A stretch of 64,000 bases of DNA from Balaenoptera acutorostrata (Eukaryota > Chordata > Mammalia > Artiodactyla > Balaenopteridae), in assembly GCF_949987535.1 (NCBI RefSeq), contig NC_080078.1:48138207-48202206 (forward strand), given 5' to 3'. The notes under the pieces were generated by a model. That model saw only the letters and a program-made list of their open reading frames with translations, made no database searches and had not been told where the DNA came from. Of the stretch, positions 34,538 through 46,033 are shown in pieces. Each line of letters starts with the position of its first letter. Positions within the stretch are counted from its first letter, which is position 1. Made by a program: the position numbers and the translations under genes.

Positions 34538-34748
34538 TAAAATCCTCCTCCTCCTCCTCCTCATTCTCATCCTCATCCCCATCCTCCTCCTCCTCCTCCT
34601 CCTCATTCTCATCCTCATCCCCATCCTCCTCCTCCTCAACATCATCAGAATTATCCTCATCATCATCCTCATCCTCATCATTCTCATCACCATCCTCCTC
34701 CTCATTATCATCCTCCTCCTCATCATCGTCATCATCATCCTCATCATG
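34538..34748. repeat. Polypyrimidine triplet microsatellite, (TCC)n/(TCA)n mosaic
   Basis: About 210 bp consists almost entirely of tcc, tca, ttc and tcg triplets, with higher-order repeats such as 'attctcatcctcatccccat' at about 34563 and 34603. It gives a spurious 92-codon minus-strand frame of Met and Arg only. Confidence 0.95.
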
Positions 34749-34754
34749 ACAACA

Positions 34755-34998
34755 ACAATAATACCACTCATTGGGTTCCTACTATAGGGACTTGAGGTTT
34801 TTATTCATTATTCTATTAAAATTTTAACTTTCATAACAGGCAGCTATACTGCCCATACCTTACAGTTGATAAAGAGAGGTATGGGGGACTTAAATAAGTT
34901 GTTGAGATCTAGACCACTGAGTTAATAAGTGAAGGATGGAATCCAAGATCTATTTGATTCCAAACTCATTTTGCTCATTCTATTGTACTATGCTGCCA
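34755..34998 (-). repeat. MIR SINE fossil, antisense
   Basis: The reversed MIR pattern reads 'ttgggttcctactatagg', 'taactttcataacaggcag', 'acagttgataaagagaggta', 'ggatggaatccaagatctat', 'tattgtactatgctgcc'. Confidence 0.7.
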
Positions 34999-35249
34999 GC
35001 CACAAAAACTAAAATTTAAATGACTTAAAAACAAAATCCACATGTTGAGCCCTTCTCTATCTTCCAAACATATATTAGAAGGAAATCATTTTATTTCAGT
35101 ACTTGGAAATAAATGTCCAAGAATACATTTGTTAACCTAATAATACTTTCAAAAAGAGTCATCAGAAGATGGATAGTATTTTCATTCATCTGGAATATTC
35201 CTCCATTAAATGTTTGGTTGTGTCTCCTTTTTGCCACAGCAGCATTTTA

Positions 35250-35352
35250 TAACAGCATGAGACCTCCTCAAGGGCAGGGACTATGCATTATTTGTGTTTG
35301 CGTTCCCAGAAGCCAGCCTAATAGACATTCAGTGAATGTTAGATGAACTGAC
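35250..35352 (+). repeat. L2 LINE 3' end fossil
   Basis: The blocks 'cctcaagggcagggactatg', 'gcgttcccagaagccagcct' and 'agacattcagtgaatgttag' match the sense L2 3' end. Confidence 0.65.
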
Positions 35353-36524
35353 TGACCTGAGTTCTAGTAAATTTTAATGATATGGAAATGTTTGGGGCAA
35401 AAACTGGTTTCACTAAGACTCAACCTGGTTGCAAAGGAGGTTGCTGTTCCTTGATAAGGGAGAGAAATCTTACAAAATAAGAAGTGAGGTCCACGGTCTT
35501 CCCAATGGTGTTATCTATACAGAGAATGATCTGTGCTTCAAAGACATCTGATAAGTTAATGTAAATGTTACATTTGAAACAATATCAATTGTATTGTATC
35601 AATTATTTGATACAATAATTGAATATCTTGAAAAAAGTTAAATTGAATTTAGAGTAATGGGGAAGAAGAATTCTGGAGTTTAGAATTCTAGGTGTTATAG
35701 TATAGATCTGCTTCATGTCACTGGAGATAACCCATTGGAAATATTGCTGACTCCGTCAAAAAACAGGTGGTGCATTTCTTTTCCAAAAGGAAGGAAACAG
35801 CTTTTCCTGAAGATTTCATAGTCAAGCTCTGTCCATTAACAATCCAAATGTCTCCACTAATGACATGTATCATTTAATCAAAAAGTAAAGACTACTACTA
35901 CGGACTGGGTAGCTGAGCCTTTGCTTATAACACCTTGCCATTTCAAATATTTATAATAAAGTTACTTTACTAGTCTTACAACTTCCTATTTATAATTGTA
36001 GAATAGAAGTTTCTAAATGTATGGAAGAAACAGTCTGTGAGAGACAAACAAATTGTTTAATTGTGCCAATATGCCAATTATACAAAAAAGTGTATGAATT
36101 AAACATTCAAATCCTAAATGGCTACACCTTACAAAGTGTAGAGTGAAACTACCATCAGTCAAAATAAATCCATACCCCACATATAGAGTATAAAGTATCT
36201 AGGACTTTTGTAGTCCAGCAAATGCTATTTGAGACATATTGGTCATATGAAAATAGATACAGGAAAGAGGAAGAAAATGAAGAGCAAAAGGACAGTTTTC
36301 TACAGAATAAAAATATCCCATTATTACATTTCCAAATAACTCTTGTTTTTTTTAATATAAGACTCTTAAAATTAATCCTAGAGAAGCAGAATCAAAAATT
36401 TACAGTAATTCCCTTCTTCATTAATTCATTATGTAAAATTTTACACTTAGTTTGAAAAAAAATCTTTCCAAAAGTAGAAACTGCATGTAAATTAGAGTCA
36501 TATTTAGTTGCAGATTATTTTCCC
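35353..36524. other. Anonymous AT-rich DNA
   Basis: No repeat or gene is recognised. A short hairpin (attgtatcaa / ttgatacaat, 35593-35616) is the only structure noted. Confidence 0.45.
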
Positions 36525-36905
36525 CAACATTTAATTATGAGAATTTTCAATCATACAGCAAAGTCAAAAGAACTGTAGAGTGAAATCCCATATATCCACT
36601 ACCCAGATTCTACAATTACCATTTTACTGTGCTTCTTCTATTATGTGTCTATGGATCTATACATTCCTCTACCCATTCATTAATCCATCTGTTTCTGGAG
36701 CATTTCAAAGTGGTTTTCAAACATCAGAAAAATTCTCCCTAAATGCTTCTGCATGCATATGATTAAATATAGTTCAATATTTGCTTCCATTTTATAAAAT
36801 TTGCATGCAATGAAAGGCAAAAATCTTGCGTTCATTCTCTTAGTTTTTACAAATGTGTACACTTATGAACAACTGAACCCCTCTCAAGATATAGAACATT
36901 GAGCT
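36525..36905 (-). repeat. Old LINE-1 3'UTR, antisense
   Basis: The blocks 'cccatatatccactacccag', 'attctacaattaccatttt', 'gtgtctatggatctatac', 'gaacccctctcaagatatag' fit a reversed old L1 3'UTR. Confidence 0.65.
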
Positions 36906-37626
36906 ACAGATTATTTTGAGGAAGAAAAGAAATATGTGGTGTAAGCTCTCTTTTCTTTGAAAAAAATCCAAAATATTAAGAAATTTTAAAGTAAAACAAG
37001 CGATACCATTTTTCCCCTTAACTTCAATAAATTTTTTCAATTCCATCACAGCAACTAAATAAAGAGCAGCATGTGACATGATGCCTAAGGATTAGTTTGG
37101 CTTAGGGCAGGGATGCTATGCCAAAAGCCAGCAGTGCCCATGCTGGCAAGATAAATGTAGGGGTAGGTGAGAAAAATACAAAAGGGAGTGGTGGAGACTG
37201 CGATCAACACATTCACACTCAGCTCCAGCCTTGTCAGACCTTCAGATTATTCAAGGAGGGCTGGAAATCCAGATTTTTATAAGCAATATGTTAAATTTCT
37301 AAAATGTTAACAATTAATTTGAAAATCTTAAAAACATTATGTGGTTCAGTCAAATTGAACCTATAAGTCCTCCCTTCTCCAGTGTGCATTTTCTTGCTTG
37401 GAGTTTCATGCTATTTCATGACTTGTAGTAGTATATATTTATTATGATCAGCTCATTCTTTGAATCAACAGGTGAGTCTCCGAATCAAGACTTAATGGAT
37501 CTATTTATCGATATTTTTTCAAAGTTTAAGACTTGAGCACTGAGATACCCTAGATACTATTATAATAGATATAAGAGGATCGGAGAAACCAGAAGCAAAT
37601 ACTAATACAGTCTCTTTCTCCCCAGG
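36906..37626. other. Anonymous intergenic DNA
   Basis: Nothing is recognised before the Tigger MITE. Confidence 0.45.
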
Positions 37627-37628
37627 TA

Positions 37629-37766
37629 ACAGTCACCCCTCAGTATCCACAGAGAATTGGTTCCAGGATCCGCCACCGACGATACTAAAATCCGAGGATG
37701 CTCAAGTTTCACAGTGGCCCTCCATATCTGTGGGGTCCACATCTGAGGACAGGGAGGGCTGACTGT
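37629..37766 (+). mobile_element. Tigger-type (TcMar) MITE
   Basis: The ends acagtcacccctcag and gggagggctgactgt form imperfect terminal inverted repeats flanked by TA on both sides (37627-37628 and 37767-37768), as for Tc1/mariner elements. The interior 'ttggttccaggatccgcca' and 'gaggatgctcaagt' match Tigger-family ends. About 70 bp after it (to ~37845, 'gtgttgttcaagggcc') also looks Tigger-related. Confidence 0.75.
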
Positions 37767-37917
37767 ATATTTATTGAAAACATTTTGTGTGTAAGTGGAC
37801 CTGTGCAGGTCAAACCTGTGTTGTTCAAGGGCCAAATGTACACCTGTATATTCTCCCACAAACTGGGACAGATAATATCAGGGTTTTTATAGACACCGTT
37901 TCCTCTCAGTCTCATCA

Positions 37918-38255
37918 TTTGTTCACTTATTCATTCAGTCAATAAACATATATTATGTATATATGTACCAGGCACTGTCCTAGGTCTGGGGATAAAATAG
38001 CAAGTAAAATAAAGACCCAGGTTTCATGGAATTGAGTTCAGGAAAGAAAGACAATTAATGTATAGTATACCTTGTGACTATAAATGATAGAAGAAAAAGC
38101 AAAGCAGTGTTAGGGTGAGAGGGTTACATAAGGTGGTCTGAGAAGGAAGACCTCCCTGACAAGATGACGTCTGAACAGAGGTGAAAGGAATTGAGAGAGA
38201 AAACCCTAAGAATATCCTGGAGGAGAAGGGGTTCGTGCAGAAAGAACTTGCCAGA
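37918..38255 (-). repeat. L2 LINE fossil, antisense
   Basis: The reversed L2 blocks are 'ttcattcagtcaataaacat', 'accaggcactgtcctaggtc', 'gaagacctccctgacaagat', 'gacgtctgaacagaggtgaa'. Confidence 0.75.
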
Positions 38256-40505
38256 CTAAATGGAAAGACATCAAACTCATCCCAAAAAAGCATGTCACCA
38301 AATGCAAACTTATATATGTGTGCTTCCCTTTAAGAATATCTATTCTCACATAAAGTATATACAAAGTATATCCAAACTGAGAGAACAACTCACGATTTGG
38401 CATTTAAACATATGAAACTCTAGTGAGGATTTACCACAAGCTTTTTATACAGAGGGGTCAATTCTGTAATTAAGATATAATATGATTTACAATTTTTGAT
38501 GTACACTCTGGGGAATGCATTCATTCCATGAGGAGGGTCCTCCCTACCAACAGAACTCATAAGTGCTGCACACTGTAACATAGAGTAAGAAGGGGCCAAA
38601 TTATGTATGGTTGGCAGATGACTTTCATATAAGAAAAGGAAAGCTAGATGAAGAATAAAAATGTGAGCTTATTCTATAGTCTTCAGAGATTATGTCTGAT
38701 TTTCTTTCCTTGAGCCCCCCTGAATGGAGAGTAGGATTAGGAAAGTTAAAGAACCTGTATCTTGCCAACCTTTCAAGGGACTGATGTCAGGTGGTGCTAA
38801 TCCACCTTGACATAGGATTTTCTTGCTCAGGAGCTCAGAACAGGGAAAATGGATAATGACAACAACATCACCTGACCCAGCAATGTCTGTCTTTTGTCAC
38901 CCATCATGCCAGTTTCAGAAAAGTCAGTCAGTATAACATTTCAATCAGAAACAGGAAGAATTTGCCTTTTTTACACCTGTCAACATTGAAGATAATTGTG
39001 CTCTCAGGGCCATCCCACTGAAAGAAATATATGGAAATTAGAAATATATCACATTTCCAAGAAACTGCCAGTGTCTGGGTGGCTTTGTGAGCTCTCTTTC
39101 TTTTCCGTTTAATGTAAAACTAGAAGGGGAAGGACAGGGAAAGGGAAGGTTGGAAGCACACAGTGAAATATGTTCGGCTGCCTGCAAAGTTACCACATTG
39201 AAGTTTTCCCTGCTTCTTGCCTTGACATAAACACTTCATAGTCTCCAATTATATTAATTGCTCATGTGGTAAAACACCATCTGGGTAATAAACATAACCA
39301 AGTTCACAGACAAGATAAACTTGAAAATGTCCTGAATGTAAACAAGGGCAATATAAAGATACTGTTCCATAATTTTTTGGTTTTATAGTTTTATTTTTAA
39401 TAAACTGGGACTCTTCTGAAAGTCTACATTCAGCTGAGGTAAATATTAAGACTATGACTCTGTTATTAATTAAGAACATTGCCATAACATCTTGTCTTTT
39501 AAAATGTATGTGAAGATATTTACAATATTCCGGAAAACTGAATCTGAACCATAATTCTCTGTGACTTATCAAAAGCTACCAGGGCCTTTAAAAGTATGGT
39601 AAAAATCTCCCGATGATGAAAGACCAAGACATTCACGTGTGAAGCGGGTTCCTAGCATCCAGAAAATGGCAACAGTGGCCTTTATGTCTAATGGTTTCCT
39701 CTCACCCCACCTCCACTCCATTAACCAGTGGAAAAATGTGAGACACATCCTTACCAGAACTTATTGTCTCTGCATTTGGGGAAAAAGCAAGACCGAAGGT
39801 CCCAATTTCTCAAAAAGAAAGCTAAGCAGCCTGTCAACAAGCCAGCAGCATTGTTTTTCAGTTCCCAAAGCTTATAAAAAAATAAAGGATTTATGGTACA
39901 CATGCTAAATGCATCATATTAATTTTTTAAAAGTTACTGACTAGGGAAAATTAGATATAACTCCTTTTTCTGAGGAAGAATTTTATAAAATATCTTAGTG
40001 GTGTGAGTGTTGATATATTCACTTGTGCAAAAATGGGCCCAATTCTTAAGAGTACCCACTGCTACTGACTCAGGGCTTTCATATTACCCTCCATCCCTAA
40101 ATCAGGGATCAAATCATTTTCATCCAAGTTCTTCCCTCACTCCCTCTACACTCTCTCTTCTCCCACGACCAGCCCACCTCATCCATGCCCCTGGAAAAGC
40201 AAGAGTCAAGGTAGAAGGGTGAAAGAGGATATTTTTAAGTTGATTAAACTTAGGAAAGGTAAAAGAGGTATCACCCTGTATATGTGGGTACTCTCCTCTG
40301 CAAAAAACTGTTATGTCCTCTCCTCCTCCTAGGTAAAAGAGGAAAGTGGGATTTTGAGAGGGAAAATGTGTTTGGCTCAAAATATTACACAAAATGGAAC
40401 TGAGAAAATTTTGAACATAGTGACATGAGCTGGCCAGAGAAATGTCTTGATTTCAAGTATTGACAAATTTTGTCTAAGTCAAGGTAAAGTAACTAAACTT
40501 CTAAG
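38256..40505. other. Anonymous intergenic DNA
   Basis: About 2.2 kb has no recognised repeat. Open frames of 89-107 codons on both strands (39249-39572, 39639-39908, 40120-40392) show no domain or motif and look like chance. Confidence 0.45.
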
Positions 40506-41177
40506 CCATTTGTTCACTTGTCAATCCATTCCTTTGTTCATCAGTTAGGCAGTCATACGTCAAATATCTACTGAGTACTTACTACGTGGCAGGAAGTTCC
40601 GGGTATTAGGGATACAGCAGTGAAACAAGACACACAAAGTCCCAACTCTCACAGAACTTACACTTGGAGGGAGGCCGGGTTCAGGGAGTCAGAGAACAAA
40701 CATACAGACTCATAGAGAAATGAGATAATCTTTCAGACTGTGATACATATTATGAAGAAAACTGAGGAGGGTTATGGAGAAGACTGAGGAGAAGTCTAGG
40801 GTGAGGGATGGGGGCTGGTCAGCAGAGGAGGTACCTTCTGAGCTGACATCTGGATGACAGCAGGGGGCCAGCTAAGTAAGGATGCAAAAGGGAAGAGAAC
40901 CCAGGTGGAGGGGTGGGAAACTCTCGCGTCCTGAGGAGGGTGACGGCTCCATGGGAGCCTGGAACAGGAAGCAGGCCAGTGTGGATGAAGCTGAGGGAGC
41001 CACAGGCAGAGCCATGGGAGGTGAGGGCTGGGAGAGCAGCCTCAGAGGCAGCTGGGCTCCTGCAAGCCAGGATCAGCAGCGTGGACTTTGCTCTAAGTGC
41101 AATGGGATCCTATTAGAGGGTTTTAGACAGGGGTGGTAGTGTGATCTGATCTGTGCATTTTAAATATTACTTTGGAT
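40506..41177 (-). repeat. L2 LINE fossil, antisense, long copy
   Basis: It runs from the reversed 3' end ('gtcaaatatctactgagtac', 'tagggatacagcagtgaaac') through inner L2 blocks ('gaggtaccttctgagctgac', 'ggactttgctctaagtgcaa', 'gggttttagacaggggtgg') to the L1 insertion point at 41178. Two overlapping GC-rich frames of 85 and 67 codons lie inside and are spurious. Confidence 0.75.
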
Positions 41178-42502
41178 TCAGTGCAATCCCTATCAAACTA
41201 CCAATGGCATTTTTCACAGAACTAGAACAAAAAATTTCACGATTTGTATGGAAACACAAATGACCCCGAATAGCCAAAGCAATCTTGAGAAAGAAAAATG
41301 GAGCTGGAGGAATCAGGCCCCCGGACTTCAGACTATACTACAAAGCTACAGTAATCAAGACAGTATGGTACTGGCACAAAAACAGAAATATAGATCAATG
41401 GAACAGGACAGAAAGCCCAGAGATAAACCCACGCACGTATGGTCACCTTATCTTTGATAAAGGAGGCAAGAATACACAATGGAGAAAAGACAGCCTGTTC
41501 AATAAGTGGTGCTGGGAAAACTGGACAGCTACATGTAAAAGAATGAAATTAGAACACTCCTTAACACCACACACAAAAATAAACTAAAAATGAATTAAAC
41601 ACCTAAATGTAAGGCCAGACACTATAAAACTCTTAAAGGAAAACACAGGCAGAACACTCTATGAGATAAATCACAGCAAGATCCTTTTGGACCCACCTCC
41701 TAGAGAAATGGAAATAAAAACAAAAATAAACAGATGGAACCTAATGAAACTTAAAAGCTTTTGCACAGCAAAGGAAAACATAAACAAGACGAAAAGACAA
41801 CCCTCAAAATGGGAGAAAATATTAGCAAATGAAGCAACTGACAAAGGATTAATCTCCAAAATTTACAAGCAGCTCATGCAGCTCAATATCAAAAAAACAA
41901 ACAACCCAATCCAAAAGTGGGCAGAAGACCTAAATAGACATTTCTCCAAAGAAGATCTACAGATTGCCAACAAACACATGAAAGGATGCTCAACATCACT
42001 AATCATTAGAGAAATGCAAATCAAAACTACAATGAGCTATCACTGCACACCAGTCAGAATAGCCATCATCAAAAAATCTACAAACAATAAATGCTGGAGA
42101 GGGTGTGGAGAAAAGGGAACCCTCTTGCACTGTTGGTGGGAATGTAAACTGATACAGCCACTATGGAGAACAGTATGGAGGTTCCTTAAAAAACTAAAAA
42201 TAGAACTCCCATATGACCCAGTAATCCCACTAGTGGGCATATACCCAGAGAAAACCATAATTCAAAAAGAGTCATGTACCACAATGTTCATTGCAGCTCT
42301 ATTTACAATAGTCAGGACATGGAAGCAACCTAAGTGTCCATTGACAGATGAATGGATAAAGAAGATGTGGCACATATATACAATGGAATATTACTCAGCC
42401 ATAAAAGGAAACGAAATTGAGTTATTTGTAGTGAGGTGGATGGACCTAGAGTCTGTTATACAGAGTGAAGTCAGAAAGAGAAAAACAAATACCATATGCT
42501 AA
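41178..42502 (+). pseudogene. LINE-1 ORF2 C-terminal remnant
   Basis: This is the C-terminal part of ORF2p, downstream of the RT active site, so the FADD motif is absent. The Cys-rich segment ([18 protein letters not shown]) is retained. In-frame stops interrupt it at TGA near 41262 and at TAA/TGA around 41585-41593. The open blocks are 41285-41587 and 41687-42502. A net 4-bp loss near the 3' end changes the last residues relative to the full-length copy. It cannot encode a functional enzyme. Confidence 0.92.
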
Positions 42503-42914
42503 CACATATATATGGAATCTAAAAAAAAAAAAAATGGTTCTGAAGAACCTAGGGGCAGGACAGGAATAAAGACACAGACGTGGAGAATGGACTTGAGGGC
42601 ACGGGGAGGGGAAGGGTAAACTGGGATAAAGTGAGAGAGTGGCATGGACATATATACACTACCAAATGTAAAACAGATAGCTAGCGGGAAGCAGCCGCAT
42701 AGCACAGGGAGATCAGCTCAGTGCTTTGTGACCACCTAGAGGGGTGGGATAGGGAGGGTGGGAGGGAGACACAAGAGGGAGGGGATATGGGGATATATGT
42801 ATATGTAGAGCTGATTCACTTTGTTATAAAGCAGAAACTAACACACCACTGTAAAGCAATTATACTCCAATAAAGATGTTAAAAAAAAAAGCTACCAAAA
42901 AAAATCATAAAAAA
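41178..42914 (+). mobile_element. 5'-truncated LINE-1, inserted in an L2
   Basis: It contains the last third of ORF2, the G-rich 3'UTR and an impure A-rich tail. The TSD aaatattactttggat (41162-41177) matches aaatatttctttggat (42915-42930) at 15 of 16. The sequence aligns with 19360-21097 of the full-length L1, with numerous differences, so it is an older relative rather than a copy of that element. Confidence 0.95.
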
Positions 42915-42989
42915 AAATATTTCTTTGGATGATGCGCGAACGGTCAGTTCCAAGGCCATTTTACACAGATGTCCAGTAGAACTGAGTCC

Positions 42990-43145
42990 CAGTTACACAA
43001 ATTCTTAACCTGCTCTTTAAAATACCCTTTCTGGGGGGTGCTTCACTCTCCTTGCCTTCACTCCTGGTTCCTAAAATTATGAAATAAACTATCATATCCG
43101 AGTCATTGTCTCAAGTTTTACTTTTGGAAGAACCAAACTAGGACA
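42990..43145 (+). repeat. Unassigned fossil repeat, family copy D
   Basis: The end 'atgaaataaactatcatatc', 'gagtcattgtctcaagtttt', 'gaagaaccaaactaggac' parallels the 3' ends of copies B and C. The 5' limit is unclear. Confidence 0.45.
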
Positions 43146-44186
43146 CTATATAATGCATCTCGAAACAGCTCAGTACTCACACGAGCTCCCTTCCACAGTG
43201 GAGCAGAGTTTCCCAACCACTATCCTGGTGATCAATCCAGGAGTGAAAGGAGAGTGGACAGAAAATCACATGCAGGAGGAACTCTTAAATCATGGCCAAG
43301 AAAACATCCTGACCCCATCCGACTAGAATTACAGTCACACAGATAGAACTTCCATAAGAAAGATGTACAAAATGTCTGTGACATTAATTATTATCTGACT
43401 CAAAACTGTGACAGAATTCAGTTAAAAACTGAACATGTTGAGACAGGCATTGGCACAAAGCCCCAACCTAGTCAGATGTACATCCTGATTTACTGCAGAT
43501 GGGCACCAAGTCATTTTGCCAATTTGGATGTTCCCAGTAAGGTTTCACAAACAGATCTGTTCTCCAACAATCTCAGCCATCAGTCAAAAGTGGAACAAAT
43601 AAAAGAAATGTGACAATTTACACACACACACAAACATATACCAAGGTTAAACCCAGTTACTTTAGATTTTGTTCAAAGTTCAAAATAATCTATCATCATC
43701 ATTCTATTATTTTGCTACTAAAGAACTTGCATTCTTGCATTTAGCCATTTTATCCTTATTTATAAAGGTAAACTTTGCCCATTAAGAATAAAATAAATAA
43801 TTACTAGCTATTTTACATATGTTCTCTACATCCCCAATTCTCATATACTATTCTTTACTCTTCCTCAAGTATAATATGAAACTAAGTTCAATTCTCTTCT
43901 GTTCACGCTATGAAGTTTTCTTCATTCTTCTGTACGCAATGAAATCCTCTACTTAAGACACGAAAGTTTAAAAGTATTAGCCAGTCAAATTCCCACAATA
44001 TTAAAGGTGAATGCATTTTTTAAGAAATGACAACAGTAACAGAATTATTTTATACTAAACGGCAAAAGTCTATGTTGTATATATACATGTTGCTGGGCAT
44101 CGTGGCGAAGTTCTTCTTTGTGAGAGCTCTGTGAAACTATAGGTGATTTCTCCCAATGACAAATAGTTCAAAAGATTTTACTTCTC
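43146..44186. other. Anonymous intergenic DNA
   Basis: No gene or repeat family is recognised. A short (CA)n lies near 43620-43632. Confidence 0.45.
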
Positions 44187-44199
44187 AAGAGTTGTCGTG

Positions 44200-44387
44200 A
44201 AAAATTGAAACCCAGATGCAGAGAACAAATGTATGGACACCAAGGGGGGAAAGCGGCGGGGGGTGGTGGTGGTGGTGTGATGAATTGGGTGATTGGGATT
44301 GACATGTATGCACTGATGTGTATAAAATTGATGACTAATAAGAACCTGCTGTGTAAAAAAATAAATAAAATAAAATTCAAAAAAAAA
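44200..44387 (+). mobile_element. LINE-1 3'UTR fragment ending early in an A-rich tail
   Basis: Typical cetartiodactyl L1 3'UTR ('gatgaattgggtgattggg', 'cactgatgtgtataaaattg', 'actaataagaacctgctgtg') passes directly into aaaaaaataaataaaataaaa and poly(A). It stops well before the usual L1 terminus. The TSD aagagttgtcgtg (44187-44199) matches aagagttgccatg (44388-44400) at 11 of 13. Confidence 0.85.
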
Positions 44388-44400
44388 AAGAGTTGCCATG

Positions 44401-44927
44401 CCCCAGCTTTTATTTTGTGAAGCCATGAGGTGTGTCTCTCCAGTAATCTCGAGAGCTATTTGTATCAGATTGAAACTAGTTCATACGTTCTAATAAGTAA
44501 ACACTACTCCATAAACAAAGATTTATATTAGTTCTAATCTTAATACTTTCTATCTGTAAAGATAGATATGCTTAAAGAATTAATGGAAACTCCCACAAAT
44601 TCAATTCTAGGGTACCTTTTTAGGATACAATACGACAAATTCAGTTCCTCATGCTTAAGCCTGTTTGTACAAAGTATTTGAGTACTACCTGGCCATCCAG
44701 TCCAAGGAAAGTGAGGTCTTGGTAAAGTCATGGCAGCTAAGGGAAGATGCTGGGGAGACCTCAGTGCATAACTAATTCTGCCTTGCTATTTATTCAAGGC
44801 TTTAGTGACTATTAAGCCATAGCTTCCCAGATATCTAATCAAACCAATGCCCAAGTCTTTGACAGGACTCCTCCTAGGATAAGTAGGTTACCCTTATAAA
44901 GATGCTTAACTGATTCAAGAGTAGAAT
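44401..44927. other. Anonymous intergenic DNA
   Basis: Nothing is recognised. Confidence 0.45.
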
Positions 44928-45210
44928 GACTTAATCTTAAATTTGGAAAGGACGCTGGAGGTTCCTTTAACCCTCCAAACCAATGTAACAGCACTCTGAG
45001 ATAAAATCATTCACCCTCTGCTTAAATATTTCTAACTAAGAAGTACTCACTAGCTCCCAAGGGGGCATCATTCTATTTTTAGATGGCTTTGGTTATTAAA
45101 AAGCTCTTTCTGATAATAAATCAAAACCTCTCTCCTTACCTCTATTCTCCATTGGCCCTAATTTTGTCTCCAAGGACAACAGAGCATATCTCATTGCTCT
45201 GTTTACTAAC
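44928..45210 (+). repeat. Ancient mammalian repeat, family unassigned
   Basis: The blocks 'tttggaaaggacgctggagg', 'ccctctgcttaaatatttct', 'agtactcactagctccc', 'attaaaaagctctttctga' and 'ttggccctaattttgtctcc' look like a widely dispersed ancient repeat that I recognise by pattern but cannot name. Confidence 0.45.
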
Positions 45211-45244
45211 TGTCTTTTATTTATCTGTTCTGAAACTCTCTCTT

Positions 45245-45362
45245 CCCTCCCTTCCATTAATTAACTTTGGGCCCTTGGAGCGTGAATAAATTATTTTAAT
45301 TTTATTTGGGCATTGAGGGCCTAGCACAAAGTAGATGCTCAAAAAATGTATACTGAAAAAAT
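45245..45362 (+). repeat. L2/MIR-type 3' end fossil
   Basis: The pattern 'gggcctagcacaaagtagat', 'gctcaaaaaatgtatactg' is the sense 3' end shared by L2 and MIR elements. Confidence 0.6.
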
Positions 45363-45801
45363 AGACATAGAGCAACCTCCATGCCCTTCTAAAATATGTC
45401 TGTATATGAAGATATTCTCGATCAACAGGATTATCCATTGGTTCCCCAGTCATACATAATACCCATTATAACATAGAGAAAATTAATTTTTCTATATTTA
45501 AATCAAATTTTATGTTACTGGAGGAAAAAGGATAAAGCAATGCTCTAATTTAACAATGCTGTCCTTTCTGTGTTTTAGGCTTTCTTTGCTGAATCTCCAT
45601 TCAATGCTCAAGAAACAAAGATGTAATTGATAATTTAGGTTTTAAAAAAAGACAACCTAAATTTTTCTACCTGTTCAACTGCTATTTGTTGAAAATAGAT
45701 TGTGAGGGATTGACCATCAAATTAGTACACGGCACATTTAGGAACCTTAACATAGTTACTATTGCTTCAAGCTACAGTATATATATATGTTGACACATTA
45801 G
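45363..45801. other. Anonymous intergenic DNA
   Basis: Nothing is recognised up to the CHR SINE. Confidence 0.45.
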
Positions 45802-45812
45802 ACTATATCCAA

Positions 45813-46022
45813 GGGACTTCCCTGGTGGTCCAGTGGTTAAGATTCCACGCTCCCAATGCAGGAGGCCCAGGTTTGATCCCTGGTCAGGGAACTAGACCCC
45901 ACATACCTCAACTAAGGGCCTGCATGCCTCAACTAAAGATTCCACATGCCGCAACTAAAAAGAAAAAGATCCTGCATGCCGTAACTAAGACCCAGCACCG
46001 CCAAAAAAAAAAAAAAAAAAAA
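45813..46022 (+). mobile_element. CHR-1-like SINE with repeated internal modules
   Basis: The tRNA-related head gggacttccctggtggtcca, with box B-like gtttgatccctggt, is followed by several 'catgccgcaactaa'-like modules and poly(A). The TSD actatatccaa lies at 45802-45812 and 46023-46033. Confidence 0.93.
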
Positions 46023-46033
46023 ACTATATCCAA

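Noticed and set aside
34493..34771. 92-codon Met/Arg-only minus-strand ORF
   Set aside because: It is a translation of the triplet microsatellite.
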